DNA of 64,000 bases from assembly GCA_019637815.1 (NCBI GenBank), contig JAHBUZ010000013.1, forward strand, positions 51,119-115,118, in the 5' to 3' direction. The notes under the pieces were generated by a model. The model was not told the origin of the DNA. It searched no databases and worked only from the letters and a program-made list of their open reading frames with translations. Below are positions 16,921 to 25,900 of this stretch, in pieces. Numbering within the stretch: the stretch's first letter is position 1; each line of letters opens with the position of its first letter. Position numbers and translations under genes: made by a program. Source of the DNA: Chloroflexota bacterium. Lineage in GTDB: Bacteria; Chloroflexota; Limnocylindria; Limnocylindrales; CSP1-4.

Positions 16921-17967
16921 TCAGCCTCGGCGGGGCGGCGGCGCCGTGGATCGTCGTGGCACGACCTGGGGGGCCGGATCGGTGATGATCGTGTCGCCGT
17001 CGCTGGGCGCCGTGATCTGGTCGATCAGGATGGAGACGGCGACCGCCCCCAGGTGGCCCACGGGTAGCGAGACGGCGGAGAGCGGTGGATTGAGGTGACG
17101 CGCGAACCAGACGTCGTGCACGCTGATGAGCGAGATGTCGTCGGGGATCCGGCGACCCGCCGCGATGATGCCCGAGTGCACGCCGAGCGCCGCGGTCGTG
17201 GACACCACGACGAACGCCGTGACCGGGATCCCCGATCGCAGCAGGTGCACGGTCGTCTCGTGGCTCTCATCCGGGGAGAGCCCGGACGCGACGAGCGGAT
17301 AGGAGGGCAGACCCGCCCGGGTCATGACGGCCCGGTAGCCCTCGTATCGGCGCTGCGAGGTGGGCCCGGTGTCGCCCAGGTACACGATCGCCTCGTGGCC
17401 GAGGTCGATGAGATGCTCGGTCGCGCGTTCGGAGGCGGTGGCGTCATCGAACCGGATGGTGCGCAGACCCGCGTCCGGCTCGGCGCTGAACATCACCGAG
17501 GGCAGGCCGCGCGCGAGCTCACGAAGGCCCGATTCGTCGACGCCGTGGCCGCCGTGGATCAGCAGCCCGTCCACTCGATGCCCCAGGACGATCTCGCGGA
17601 ACGCCTCACGTCGATCGGCGAGCTCGCCGATGTTCATCAGGATCACCGAGTAGTTGCGTCGATCGGCCTCGGCCTGCGCCTTGTCGACCATCTCGGCGTA
17701 GATGGGGTCGTTGACGCTGTGCAGCGCGAACCCGAGCAGCCCGGTCTGCGCCTTCCGCAGGGCGCGGGCGGACGAGTGCGGCGTGTAGTCGAGCATGGCG
17801 ATGGCCGATTCGACGGCCTCGCGCGTCGTGGCCCGGACGCGCAGCGTGGGGTCCTGGTTGACGATCCGCGACACCACGGCGGTCGAGACGCCGGCCATCC
17901 TCGCTACATCCGCGAGTCGTGGCGCCCTCCGCCGCTCGCCAGGAACCCCTCGTCCGGTCGCGGTCAT
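16921..17967 (-). CDS. LacI-family transcriptional regulator
   Basis: 348 aa. An N-terminal LacI helix-turn-helix (RLADVARMAGVSTAVVSRIVN, about 18-38) is followed by the YTPHSSARALRK hinge helix and a periplasmic-binding-protein-like effector domain (TGLLGFALHSVNDPIYAEMVDKA onward). The ATG at 17967 is favoured over an upstream in-frame start because only 17 residues then precede the HTH. It is the third gene of a minus-strand unit with two unknown genes and is divergent from a sugar importer. Its likely operators are in the 19.27-19.44 kb intergenic region. The effector is probably the imported sugar. Confidence 0.88.
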   Translation of the reverse strand: MTATGRGVPGERRRAPRLADVARMAGVSTAVVSRIVNQDPTLRVRATTREAVESAIAMLDYTPHSSARALRKAQTGLLGFALHSVNDPIYAEMVDKAQAEADRRNYSVILMNIGELADRREAFREIVLGHRVDGLLIHGGHGVDESGLRELARGLPSVMFSAEPDAGLRTIRFDDATASERATEHLIDLGHEAIVYLGDTGPTSQRRYEGYRAVMTRAGLPSYPLVASGLSPDESHETTVHLLRSGIPVTAFVVVSTTAALGVHSGIIAAGRRIPDDISLISVHDVWFARHLNPPLSAVSLPVGHLGAVAVSILIDQITAPSDGDTIITDPAPQVVPRRSTAPPPRRG

Positions 17968-18004
17968 CCGTGCAGTCTGACACCTCGTGCCGATGGCACG
18001 GGCG

Positions 18005-18331
18005 CTATCCCTTGATCGACAGATGGACGAGGATGCGCGCCGGTCGCTCCGGCGTGGCACCCCGGATCACCAGCCTGATCCAGCTGCCGAAGATGGTGAG
18101 GGTGTTGGCCGAGAGCGTGCTCGTCTCCGACAGCACCTGTGGCTCACCGCGCTCGATCCAATGGATCCCGTCCGGTGAGATCTCGGTGGTGATCCGGAGC
18201 TCCGGATGGTCGCCCTCGACCTGGGTGAAGAAGATCGCCTCCGATGCCCAGCCCGCCTCGTACGGCAGCGTCGCGAAGTCAGCATCGATGCGCACCCGGC
18301 GGGCGAGGACCGACGTGTGGGTGTTCCGCAT
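18005..18331 (-). CDS. Small protein of unknown function, sugar locus
   Basis: 108 aa, predicted all-beta: alternating hydrophobic strands (VRIDADFATLP, EAIFFTQVEG, ELRITTEIS, LTIFGSWIRLVIRG, RILVHLSIKG) with the DGIHWIERGE loop typical of small beta-sandwiches. There is no signal peptide, no membrane segment and no cysteine. It starts 5 bases after the stop of the following larger unknown gene, so the two are surely co-transcribed and probably work together. Possible carbohydrate-binding module; unproven. Confidence 0.55.
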   Translation of the reverse strand: MRNTHTSVLARRVRIDADFATLPYEAGWASEAIFFTQVEGDHPELRITTEISPDGIHWIERGEPQVLSETSTLSANTLTIFGSWIRLVIRGATPERPARILVHLSIKG

Positions 18332-18336
18332 GTCGG

Positions 18337-19266
18337 CTACTCCGTGGAGTAGAGGACGGAGTCGAGGAACAGGTGCACCGAGCGATCGGTGTCGGTCTCG
18401 ACATAGAAGATCGGGTTGATCAGGTCGTCGATCGATCGATATCGGGGCGCGAGCGTGGGCTGGATGCCTCGCAGATCGAAGACCCGGTCCATGCTCTGCA
18501 GCTCGATGTACTCCCGCTTCGCGACATCGACGGTCAGACGAAGATACAGCCAGTTGAGCTTGTCCGGGCTCTCGTTGTAGAGGAGGTCCTGCTCGCCATC
18601 AGGCACCCACTGATAGCCGTCCGCCGAGCCGTCCTCGTACCGTCGGCCGTACCACAGGTTGTCGACGCCCGGCTGGCACCAGGCGCCGTCGACCCCGAAG
18701 CTCCACTGCGTGGGCGAGACCCCCTCGTCCACCTTCCAGTACTGCCAGCGCTTGACGAGCCGGCCACCGAGGGAGTTCACGTAGCGGACGCCTGGCATGT
18801 AGCGGTACTCACGATCCTGGATGTCGAAGTAGAAGCCGAACGCCCGGATGTCCTCCTCGCCCAGTCCGACCCGGTCCTGGGACGGCGTGTAGGCGTACCA
18901 GGTCTCGATCTGGATGGTGCTGGGGTTCCCGAACCGCGACAGGCGCTTGACCGCGACCCCCATGCTGCCGGGCGCTGGTGGCTCCGTGTGGGCCGCGGCC
19001 CTGGGTGCCGTGGTGAGCTTCAGCGAGTACGTGCCCTCCATCGAGCCGTGGGAGGCGGCGAAGCGCATCGGGGCCGAGCTGAGCATGCACGGTGCCCAGC
19101 TCGTGAGGTCGACGACGCTGTGGAAGGACTCGTAATCGTCATAGACGAAGTTGGGTGTGAGGTCCATCCAGCCGCAGAAGCCGCGATCGAAATCGTCGAA
19201 GGTCATGACCCGACCGAGCGGGGCGAACCGCTCGAGCTGCCGGTCGACGGTGAGGACCCTGTCCAT
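18337..19266 (-). CDS. Protein of unknown function, first gene of the LacI operon
   Basis: 309 aa, rich in Trp, Tyr and Asp, with no signal peptide. It looks like a beta-sandwich carbohydrate-active or binding protein: FDDFDRGFCGWMDLTPNF near the N-terminus, TYSLKLTTAPRA, IQIETWYAYTP, FGFYFDIQDREYRYMPG, RLVKRWQYWKVD and a final SVHLFLDSVLYSTE strand. I do not recognise a named family with confidence. Start 19266 has GGAGG 4 bases upstream. Divergence from the sugar binding protein and co-transcription with LacI imply a role in using the imported compound. Confidence 0.6.
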   Translation of the reverse strand: MDRVLTVDRQLERFAPLGRVMTFDDFDRGFCGWMDLTPNFVYDDYESFHSVVDLTSWAPCMLSSAPMRFAASHGSMEGTYSLKLTTAPRAAAHTEPPAPGSMGVAVKRLSRFGNPSTIQIETWYAYTPSQDRVGLGEEDIRAFGFYFDIQDREYRYMPGVRYVNSLGGRLVKRWQYWKVDEGVSPTQWSFGVDGAWCQPGVDNLWYGRRYEDGSADGYQWVPDGEQDLLYNESPDKLNWLYLRLTVDVAKREYIELQSMDRVFDLRGIQPTLAPRYRSIDDLINPIFYVETDTDRSVHLFLDSVLYSTE

Positions 19267-19278
19267 CTGACCTCCAAG

Positions 19279-19290
19279 TAAACCGATTTA
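19279..19290. promoter_or_regulatory. LacI-type operator next to the unknown-gene operon
   Basis: TAAACCGATTTA is palindromic at 10 of 12 bases with the central CG expected for LacI-family sites (AAACCGGTTT-like). It lies 13 bases upstream of the minus-strand start at 19266, where a bound repressor would block that operon. Binding by the local LacI is inferred. Confidence 0.55.
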
Positions 19291-19353
19291 GTCGATGTCG
19301 GACCACGACGATCAGGACCTTGCACGGCGGAACTCGTCGTCCATCGACCGAAG

Positions 19354-19382
19354 TTGACAGCGATGCGGTAACACGTTATACC
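19354..19382 (+). promoter_or_regulatory. Promoter of the sugar importer operon with overlapping operator
   Basis: TTGACA (19354-19359) is a perfect -35; with a 17-base spacer the -10 is TATACC (19377-19382). TAACACGTTATA at 19369-19380, a weaker CG-centred dyad with 8 of 12 palindromic positions, overlaps the -10. Together with the site at 19279 this suggests LacI repression of both divergent units. Confidence 0.55.
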
Positions 19383-19443
19383 AACGGCGAGCGTCGGCGC
19401 AACATGCCCGATGCACCTCGCTCACCTAGCTCGGAGGAGGACT

Positions 19444-20712
19444 GTGCGTACTAGGCCCCGCGTGTGGCTCAGCGTCGCGTTGAGCGCGGCACTGTGCACG
19501 ATCGCCGCTCCCGTCGGAGCGCAAGACGAAGTCGACCTGCGGATGACGATCTGGTCGGCGAACCCGGCGCATGTCGAGCTGTTCGAGCAGCTTGGTGCCG
19601 AGTTCGCAGCAGCCAGCCCCACGGTCTCCGGCGTGACCATCGAGAGCTTCAACCTGGCGGAGCTCGACACCCTGTTCACGACCCAGATCGCGGCGGGTGA
19701 CCCGCCGGACGTCAGCTGGCTGCCGGTGGAGGCCAGCCTCCAGTACCGCCAGGCCGGCGCGCTCATCGACCTGAAGCCCGTCATCGACGCGACGCCGGAC
19801 TTCGATTTCGCGGACTTCATCCCGGCCCTGCTGGAGCGGTGGGTGGACGGTGACGCCGTCTACGGCATCCCGTTCTCCACCGGCCCGCTGGTCATGTACT
19901 ACAACAAGGATCTGTACGCCCAGGCAGGCGTCAAGGACCCCGGCCAGCTGATCGCCGAGGGGAACTGGACCTGGGACGCCTTCCGCGAGACGTCGAAGCA
20001 GCTGCACGAGGCGCTGGGGACCCCGTCCTACGTCCTCAACGACTTCGACTTCAAGAACTGGACCCGGCTGCTGCCGTACATGTTCGCCTACGGCGCCTCG
20101 CCGTGGGACGACACCGCCACGAGCTGCACCATGGACTCGCCTGAGATGATCGAGGCCATGCAGGTGTTCCACGGCATGACCTTCGATGACGGCTCCATGC
20201 CGCTGCCGGGTCAGCAGGTGGACTTCTGGGGCGGGCAGGTGGGTGCCACCTCGGCCTTCCTCGGCTCCAGCGCCAACCTCGTGGACGCACCGTTCGAGTG
20301 GGGTCTCGTGCAGACGCCCGCAGGGTCCGCCGGTGACACCGTCGCTACCGGGCAGGCATCCATCGTGGCCCTGGCCGCGGGCAGGCACACGACCGAGGCG
20401 GCGGAGTTCGTGGCGTTCCTGGCGTCCAAGGACGCGATGGCCAAGTACTCGGCGTACTTCCCGCCCATCCGGGAGAGCCTCCTGACCCCCGAGGTCCTCG
20501 TCGGCGCCTCCCTGGTCCTGACCCCCGAGCTGGTCGCGCCGATGATCGACGGCGTCAAGACCAACGGCAAGGTGTTCCCCGTCGCGGCCGACAACTCCGC
20601 GGTCGCGACCGCCCTGAACCGGGCGCTCGACGAGCACCTGTATCAGCCCGGCGTGGATGTCGCACAGGCGCTCGCGAGCGTCTGCGCGGAGATCGCTCCG
20701 CTGCTGAAGTGA
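19444..20712 (+). CDS. Sugar ABC transporter substrate-binding protein (family 1)
   Basis: 422 aa extracellular binding protein. The GTG at 19444 has GGAGGAGG just upstream and is preferred to an ATG 33 bases earlier. The signal peptide ends at about APVGAQ; its only cysteine (AALC) does not fit a lipobox. The mature sequence (VDLRMTIWSANPAHVELFEQ; FTTQIAAGDPPDVSWLPVEA; GIPFSTGPLVMYYNKDLY) follows the MalE/UgpB-like pattern of binding proteins for oligosaccharides or sugar derivatives. It is the first gene of a plus-strand operon with two permeases, but no ATPase gene is present here. Confidence 0.88.
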   Translation: MRTRPRVWLSVALSAALCTIAAPVGAQDEVDLRMTIWSANPAHVELFEQLGAEFAAASPTVSGVTIESFNLAELDTLFTTQIAAGDPPDVSWLPVEASLQYRQAGALIDLKPVIDATPDFDFADFIPALLERWVDGDAVYGIPFSTGPLVMYYNKDLYAQAGVKDPGQLIAEGNWTWDAFRETSKQLHEALGTPSYVLNDFDFKNWTRLLPYMFAYGASPWDDTATSCTMDSPEMIEAMQVFHGMTFDDGSMPLPGQQVDFWGGQVGATSAFLGSSANLVDAPFEWGLVQTPAGSAGDTVATGQASIVALAAGRHTTEAAEFVAFLASKDAMAKYSAYFPPIRESLLTPEVLVGASLVLTPELVAPMIDGVKTNGKVFPVAADNSAVATALNRALDEHLYQPGVDVAQALASVCAEIAPLLK

Positions 20713-20728
20713 CAGCGGAGACCCGCTG
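20713..20728 (+). other. Hairpin directly after the binding-protein stop codon
   Basis: CAGCGG and CCGCTG (20713-20718 and 20723-20728) form a perfect 6-bp stem with a 4-base loop, immediately after the TGA and before the permease start. Such hairpins in importer operons usually protect the 3' end of the binding-protein message so that it is made in excess. Confidence 0.45.
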
Positions 20729-20734
20729 CTAGCG

Positions 20735-21685
20735 ATGGGATCGCAGGTCGTTGCGTCCGGGGGCTCCGGTCCCCGGGCGCAACGGCGTCCCGGACGCCGA
20801 GGTCCCTCCCGCGATGCGGGCAGGGATCGATTCGGCTACCTGCTCCTGGCTCCCCAGACCCTGGGCCTGCTGCTCATCGGCGCCGTCGCGATCGGCGGCA
20901 TGATCGAGCTCAGCTTCATGAAGGTCAACGTCCTCGCCGGGACGCGCACCTTCGTCGGTCTCGATAACTACGCCCGGATCCTCAGCGATCCGGACATGGG
21001 CGTCATCCTGTTCAACACCTTCTTCTTCGTCGGTCTGCTGAGTGTGGCGGGCACGATCGTGTCGCTCGGACTGGCGATCCTGCTCAACCAGAAGCTGCCC
21101 GGCATCAACGTCTTCCGCGCCGCGATCTTCATCCCGGCGCTCATCACCACGGTCGCGTGGACGCTCGTGTGGCGCTTCATCCTGCAACCCCAGGGCCTGA
21201 TGGACAGCCTCACGGCCACGGTCGACGCCGGGCCGTTCCCGTGGCTCCGTGGCGGCTGGCTGACGCTCATCGTCTTCGCGGTCATCCAGCTCACCAAGAA
21301 CGTGGGCATCAACGTCATGATCTTCCTGGCGGCCCTCCAGGGCGTCCGCGAGGACCTCATCGATGCGGGCCGCGTCGATGGTGCCGGCCGCTGGACCACC
21401 TTCCGGCACATCGTGCTGCCGCAGATCTCACCGGCCATCCTGATGGTCTTCATGCTGATGGTCGCTGGCTCCTTCAAGGTGTTCGAGCTCGTCCTGCTGC
21501 TCACCAACGGTGGACCGGGGGTCCAGACGACCGTCCTGGCGTTCGAGATCTTCCGCCAGGCGTTCCGGCTCAATGACCTCGGCTACGCAGCCGCCCTGTC
21601 CGTCCTCCTGTTCTCCCTGGTCCTGGCGGCCTCCGCCATCATCTGGCTGTCCCGACGAAGGCTGGTGTTCCATGAGACGAACTGA
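20735..21685 (+). CDS. Sugar ABC transporter permease, MalF/UgpA type
   Basis: 316 aa. After a basic, disordered N-terminus of about 30 residues come six predicted membrane segments. The EAA loop is at about 206-237 (DLIDAGRVDGAGRWTTFRHI, then VLPQISPAI), characteristic of CUT1-family sugar importers. It overlaps the next permease gene by 14 bases. It pairs with that permease to form the channel for the solute delivered by the upstream binding protein. Confidence 0.88.
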   Translation: MGSQVVASGGSGPRAQRRPGRRGPSRDAGRDRFGYLLLAPQTLGLLLIGAVAIGGMIELSFMKVNVLAGTRTFVGLDNYARILSDPDMGVILFNTFFFVGLLSVAGTIVSLGLAILLNQKLPGINVFRAAIFIPALITTVAWTLVWRFILQPQGLMDSLTATVDAGPFPWLRGGWLTLIVFAVIQLTKNVGINVMIFLAALQGVREDLIDAGRVDGAGRWTTFRHIVLPQISPAILMVFMLMVAGSFKVFELVLLLTNGGPGVQTTVLAFEIFRQAFRLNDLGYAAALSVLLFSLVLAASAIIWLSRRRLVFHETN

Positions 21686-22526
21686 CCGACGGGTCCTTCG
21701 GGCGCTGCGGACCATCCCCAGCTACATGCTGCTGGCCCTGGTCTCGGTCGCGTTCATCGGCCCCATCGTGTGGATGGTCAGCGGCTCCCTGAAGTCCCGG
21801 AACGAGGTGCTGCGGTACCCGCCGACCCTCATCCCCGAGGAGTTCCGCTGGGACAACTACGCCCAGGTGTTCGAGCTCCAGCCGTTCGATCGGCAGTTCC
21901 TGAACTCCATCGTGATCATGGCGCTCGTCTGCGCGCTGACGCTGGCCGTGGCCATCCCGGCGGGATACGCGCTCGCCCGCGTCCGCCCCCGGGGCGCCGC
22001 AGCCATCTTCCTGCTGCTGCTGAGCGGCATCTTCCTGCCGCCCGAGTCGGTGATCATCCCGCTCTTCCGGTTCGCGGCGCAGCTCGGCTGGATCGACACG
22101 TACATCCCGCTGGTCGTGTTCACGGCGACCCTCTTCACCGCGCCGGTCGCCATGTTCGTGATGCGCCAGGCGTTCGTGATCCTGCCCCAGGAGTTCGAGG
22201 AAGCCGCGACCCTCGACGGCGCCAGCCGTTGGCGGACGATGTTCCGGATCTTCCTGCCGCTGGTGAAGCCGTCGATCGCGTCCGCGGTGGTCTTCACGGC
22301 GTGGTACAGCTGGAACCAGTTCCTGGAGCCGCTGGTGTATCTCCGGTCGCGCCAGATGCTGACGGTCCCGGTGGCCCTGACGCTGTTCGAGGATCCCCTG
22401 GCCGGTCCGCGCTGGAACATCCAGATGGCCGCGACCACGCTCTCGGTGCTGCCGGTCCTGATCGTGTTCCTGTTCGCGCAGCGACAGATCGTGTCCGGCC
22501 TGACGGCCGGCGGCCTGAAGTCGTAG
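21672..22526 (+). CDS. Sugar ABC transporter permease, MalG/UgpE type
   Basis: 284 aa with the MalG-type pattern: an N-terminal membrane helix, a WMVSGSLKSRNEV periplasmic start, and the EAA loop near residue 176 (EEAATLDGASRWRTMFRI). The C-terminus (RQIVSGLTAGGLKS) is the typical MalG tail. The ATG at 21672 lies inside the previous gene, which implies translational coupling. No dedicated ATPase follows, so a shared MsmK/UgpC-like ATPase encoded elsewhere is expected. Confidence 0.88.
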   Translation: MRRTDRRVLRALRTIPSYMLLALVSVAFIGPIVWMVSGSLKSRNEVLRYPPTLIPEEFRWDNYAQVFELQPFDRQFLNSIVIMALVCALTLAVAIPAGYALARVRPRGAAAIFLLLLSGIFLPPESVIIPLFRFAAQLGWIDTYIPLVVFTATLFTAPVAMFVMRQAFVILPQEFEEAATLDGASRWRTMFRIFLPLVKPSIASAVVFTAWYSWNQFLEPLVYLRSRQMLTVPVALTLFEDPLAGPRWNIQMAATTLSVLPVLIVFLFAQRQIVSGLTAGGLKS

Positions 22527-22554
22527 ATCCATCCGTCCCAGGGAGCCCACCGTC

Positions 22555-23334
22555 ATGCCTGCCCGGATCACCGGACCGTTCCCCATCAGCTACGAGCAGT
22601 ACAACGTGGATTCCACGCGGCAGCGGTTCGAGACCGTCATCCGGGTGCTCGTGCCCAGGGACATCGAGCGGATCGAGCGTCCCCGGGTCGTCTACGCCCT
22701 GCCCTCCTCGCCGGAGATCAGCCATCGCTCGGGGGACGTCATCGAGGTCATCCTGGCCGAGGGTCTGCACGACCGGTACGGCATGGTCGTGGTGGCGCCG
22801 TCGTACGCGGAGTGGCCCTGGATGACGGACCTGCCGGACGATCCGATGTTCCAGCAGGTGCTGTATCTCCTGGAGGACGTGCTGCCGGTGTTCGACCGTC
22901 GGTTCCCCGACTCGAAGCGGCTGCTCCTCGGCCAGAGCAAGAGCGGCACCGCGTCCATGCAGCTGCTGCTGCGCTACCCGGAGCTCTTCCACGCGATCGC
23001 GTTCTTCGACTCCCCGATCATGAAGGAGCTGCCGGACCAGTGGGAGATGCCCTACTACTGGGGGCGACCGGAGCGCTATCGGGCGTTCGCCATCCCGGGT
23101 CTGTTGCGGGAGCGTGGGCGGGAGCTCGGCGATGTGCCGCGGATCGCGATGTTCGGATACGCCAACTTCGGGACCGATGCGCCTGACTGGAGCTTCGACC
23201 ATCTCGGCGCCGGACACGCGCTGATGGACGAGCTCGGCATCCCGCACATCTATGACAACAGCACCTATCGGGCGCACCGATGGGATTCGGGCTGGGTCGG
23301 CCAGGCGTTCGCGGCGCTGGACGAGATGTCCTGA
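22555..23334 (+). CDS. Alpha/beta-hydrolase (esterase-like) of the sugar locus
   Basis: 259 aa cytosolic protein with an alpha/beta-hydrolase pattern. The nucleophile elbow is GQSKSG at 126-131 with Ser128 as the likely nucleophile, as in GFSKSG-type esterases. A candidate catalytic His lies in the C-terminal YRAHRWDSGW block, also seen in that group. The acid residue is not certain. It lies between the permeases and the dehydrogenase in one operon, so it may remove acyl groups from the imported sugar. Substrate is inferred from context only. Confidence 0.65.
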   Translation: MPARITGPFPISYEQYNVDSTRQRFETVIRVLVPRDIERIERPRVVYALPSSPEISHRSGDVIEVILAEGLHDRYGMVVVAPSYAEWPWMTDLPDDPMFQQVLYLLEDVLPVFDRRFPDSKRLLLGQSKSGTASMQLLLRYPELFHAIAFFDSPIMKELPDQWEMPYYWGRPERYRAFAIPGLLRERGRELGDVPRIAMFGYANFGTDAPDWSFDHLGAGHALMDELGIPHIYDNSTYRAHRWDSGWVGQAFAALDEMS

Positions 23335-23339
23335 GCGGG

Positions 23340-24806
23340 ATGTCGTCGCCCGATCCCTTTGCGGAGCTGCCCACCGAGGTCCGACGCCCGACCTATGATC
23401 GTGCCCGCCTGAGGCCCCGGATCGCGCACATCGGGGTGGGTGGGTTCCATCGGTCACACCAGGCGATGTATCTCGACCGGCTGCTGGAGCAGCGGCTCGC
23501 GGACGACTGGGCGATCGTGGGCGTCGGGATCCGGCCGGAGGATGCCCGGATGCGCGACGTGATGGCCGCCCAGGACGGCCGGTACACCCTCGTGCTCAAG
23601 CATCCGGACGGCACGTGGGACGCGACCGTCATCGGATCGATCGTGGAGTACCGGTACGGACCGGACGACCCGGCGGCCGTCCTGGAGCGCCTCGCCGACC
23701 CGGCCATCGTGATCGTGTCCATGACGGTGACCGAGGGCGGGTACGGCATCGACCAGGTGACAGGCGAGTTCGATGCCAGCGCGCCGGAGGTGGTGCGTGA
23801 CCTGGCGCATCCGGATGACCCGGGCACCGTCTTCGGCTACGTGGTGGAGGCGCTCCGACGACGCCGCGAGCGGGGCATCCCGCCGTTCACCGTCCAGTCG
23901 TGTGACAACGTCCAGGGCAACGGCGAGGTCGCGCGGCGCGTGTTCTCCGCCTTCGCGAGCCTGCGCGATCCGGAGCTGGGCGCCTGGGTGCGTGACGCCG
24001 TCGCCTTCCCGAGCTCGATGGTCGATCGGATCACCCCGGGAACCACCGAGGCGGACGTTGCCGAGGTGAACGAACGCTACGGTATCGCCGATGCCTGGCC
24101 GGTGATGGCGGAGCCGTTCACGCAGTGGGTCATCGAGGATCGATTCCCGCTCGGTCGCCCGGCGTGGGAGCGGGTGGGCGCCCAGCTCGTGGAGGACATC
24201 GTCCCGTACGAGTCGATGAAGCTGCACCTGCTCAACGCGGCGCACCAGGCGATCGCGTACTTCGGCACGCTGATGGGATACCGCTGGGTGCATGACGCCG
24301 CCTCGGACCCGCTCCTGACGCGCCTGCTGCAGCGGTACTGGACCGACGAGGCGCTGCCCACGCTGCGTCCGGTGCCCGGCATCGACCTCGTGGCGTACAC
24401 CGATTCGCTGCTGGAGCGGTTCCGCAACCCCGCGATCCGGGACACCCTCGCGCGGCTGGCCACCGATGCCTCCGACCGTATCCCCAAGTTCCTGCTGCCG
24501 GTCATCCGTGACCGCCTCGCGACCGGCGGGTCCGTGGACATGGCGGCAGCGGTGGTGGCGAGCTGGGCGCGCTACGCCGAGGGGGTCGACGAGCAGGGCG
24601 AGCCGATCACGATCATCGACGGACGGCGGGACCGCCTCATGGCGGCGGCACGGGACCGGCAGCGCCCGACGGCGTTCATCGAAGATCCCGAGCTGTTCGG
24701 GGACCTCAGCGGGGACGCGACGTTCCGGGCCGCCTATCTGCGCGTGCTCGACCTGCTCCACGAGCGCGGTGCGACCGCGACCCTGGACGCCCTGCTCGAG
24801 GAGTGA
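23340..24806 (+). CDS. Mannitol dehydrogenase family protein (polyol or uronate dehydrogenase)
   Basis: 488 aa NAD(P)-dependent long-chain dehydrogenase. The N-terminal Rossmann motif is HIGVGGFHRSHQAMYLD near 31. The catalytic lysine lies in KLHLLNAAHQ near 293, the K-x3-N-x2-H signature of the mannitol 2-dehydrogenase, fructuronate reductase and altronate oxidoreductase family. The length is normal. The start at 23340 is 5 bases after the esterase-like stop. It would oxidise the imported polyol or reduce a keto-sugar acid; the sequence alone does not separate mannitol from fructuronate. Confidence 0.88.
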   Translation: MSSPDPFAELPTEVRRPTYDRARLRPRIAHIGVGGFHRSHQAMYLDRLLEQRLADDWAIVGVGIRPEDARMRDVMAAQDGRYTLVLKHPDGTWDATVIGSIVEYRYGPDDPAAVLERLADPAIVIVSMTVTEGGYGIDQVTGEFDASAPEVVRDLAHPDDPGTVFGYVVEALRRRRERGIPPFTVQSCDNVQGNGEVARRVFSAFASLRDPELGAWVRDAVAFPSSMVDRITPGTTEADVAEVNERYGIADAWPVMAEPFTQWVIEDRFPLGRPAWERVGAQLVEDIVPYESMKLHLLNAAHQAIAYFGTLMGYRWVHDAASDPLLTRLLQRYWTDEALPTLRPVPGIDLVAYTDSLLERFRNPAIRDTLARLATDASDRIPKFLLPVIRDRLATGGSVDMAAAVVASWARYAEGVDEQGEPITIIDGRRDRLMAAARDRQRPTAFIEDPELFGDLSGDATFRAAYLRVLDLLHERGATATLDALLEE

Positions 24807-24854
24807 CCCACGTCGGGGTCGATCCGCGGATCGCCTGACGCACCCACCCGACGC

Positions 24855-25745
24855 TCATGACCGGAGCGCCTGGGTCCAGGCCGTGAGCCCGTCCGAATCC
24901 TCGATGCGCGCCCGGACATAGGACTCGCCCGGCCGGAGCTGGTAGCGACCCTGGAGCCCTTCCTGGACGTCCAGCACCTGCCCGCCCGCGCCGATGAACG
25001 TCGTCCGATAGTGCAGCTCCCACTGGGGCGCGATGGTGAGCTCCATCACGCCACTCCGCGCCTCCAGCATCTCGAGCGTCACGCCGGTCGTCGCGTAGCA
25101 GTCGCCCGTCTCCAGCGCCGTCAGCACGTCTGCCTCGCGCAGGTCCGCGACCCGCAGCATCATCCACGCGCGACCGGGGTTCGCATAGCGCCGACCCCAG
25201 CGCCGGAAGTGATGGGCGTCATCCACGGCGATGCCCACCATGGGCCGGCCATCGGTGAGCAGCAGATCCCAGACAGCCTCCATCGACGGATGGCCGGGCC
25301 GTCCACCCAGGTTGCTGACCTCCGGACCGGCGTTGTGGATCTCGAACACGCGCAGGTCCCGGAGCGCCGCGAGGTCTGCGGGCGTGACCTGCCAGCGGAA
25401 GTTCGGGTGGTTCACCGACGGCACGCCGCCGTCCGCCCGCACCCGGTCCACGTTCGCCTGGAGCGTCTCGACGACGTTCGCCTCGAAGGCCGGCGGGAGC
25501 GTGCGGCTGATGCCCAGGCCGTTGACATGGACGTTGCCCGAGGTGAGCTCCTCGCCCCGGATGAGCAGCATCGGACCCGCCATCGCCTGGAGCGTGGCCG
25601 GATCGGTGAACCAGTCGTGGTCCGTCAGCGCCAGGGCGTCATAGCCCGCGTCGCGATACCACGCCACCACGTCCTCGGGCGGCGAATCACCGTCGCTGTT
25701 CGTGGTGTGGGTGTGCAGGTTGGCGCGGATCCAGTGATCGGTCAT
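24855..25745 (-). CDS. PHP-domain metal-dependent phosphoesterase
   Basis: 296 aa. N-terminal PHP motifs are LHTHTTNSDG (about 10-19) and ALTDHDW near 38, with later metal ligands in VNHPNF near 116 and VDDAHHF near 171. The C-terminal 80 residues form a beta-rich domain (ELHYRTTFIGAGGQVLDVQ). PHP proteins hydrolyse phosphoesters such as nucleotides or histidinol phosphate using a multi-metal centre. It is convergent with the sugar operon, so a functional link is not required. Start ATG 25745. Confidence 0.8.
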   Translation of the reverse strand: MTDHWIRANLHTHTTNSDGDSPPEDVVAWYRDAGYDALALTDHDWFTDPATLQAMAGPMLLIRGEELTSGNVHVNGLGISRTLPPAFEANVVETLQANVDRVRADGGVPSVNHPNFRWQVTPADLAALRDLRVFEIHNAGPEVSNLGGRPGHPSMEAVWDLLLTDGRPMVGIAVDDAHHFRRWGRRYANPGRAWMMLRVADLREADVLTALETGDCYATTGVTLEMLEARSGVMELTIAPQWELHYRTTFIGAGGQVLDVQEGLQGRYQLRPGESYVRARIEDSDGLTAWTQALRS

Positions 25746-25900
25746 CTGTCCCTCGGCGGCCGGCTGGTCTCACAGCCGCTGACCATCCGGACAAGCATGC
25801 ACCGCATGACCGACCGCTGCGCGTCGCCGCCGCAGTGTGCTCGTCGTGGACCGCTCGCGTCGTCGCGGCGCCCCGGTATCCTCGATCGGTGGATCCGGCC

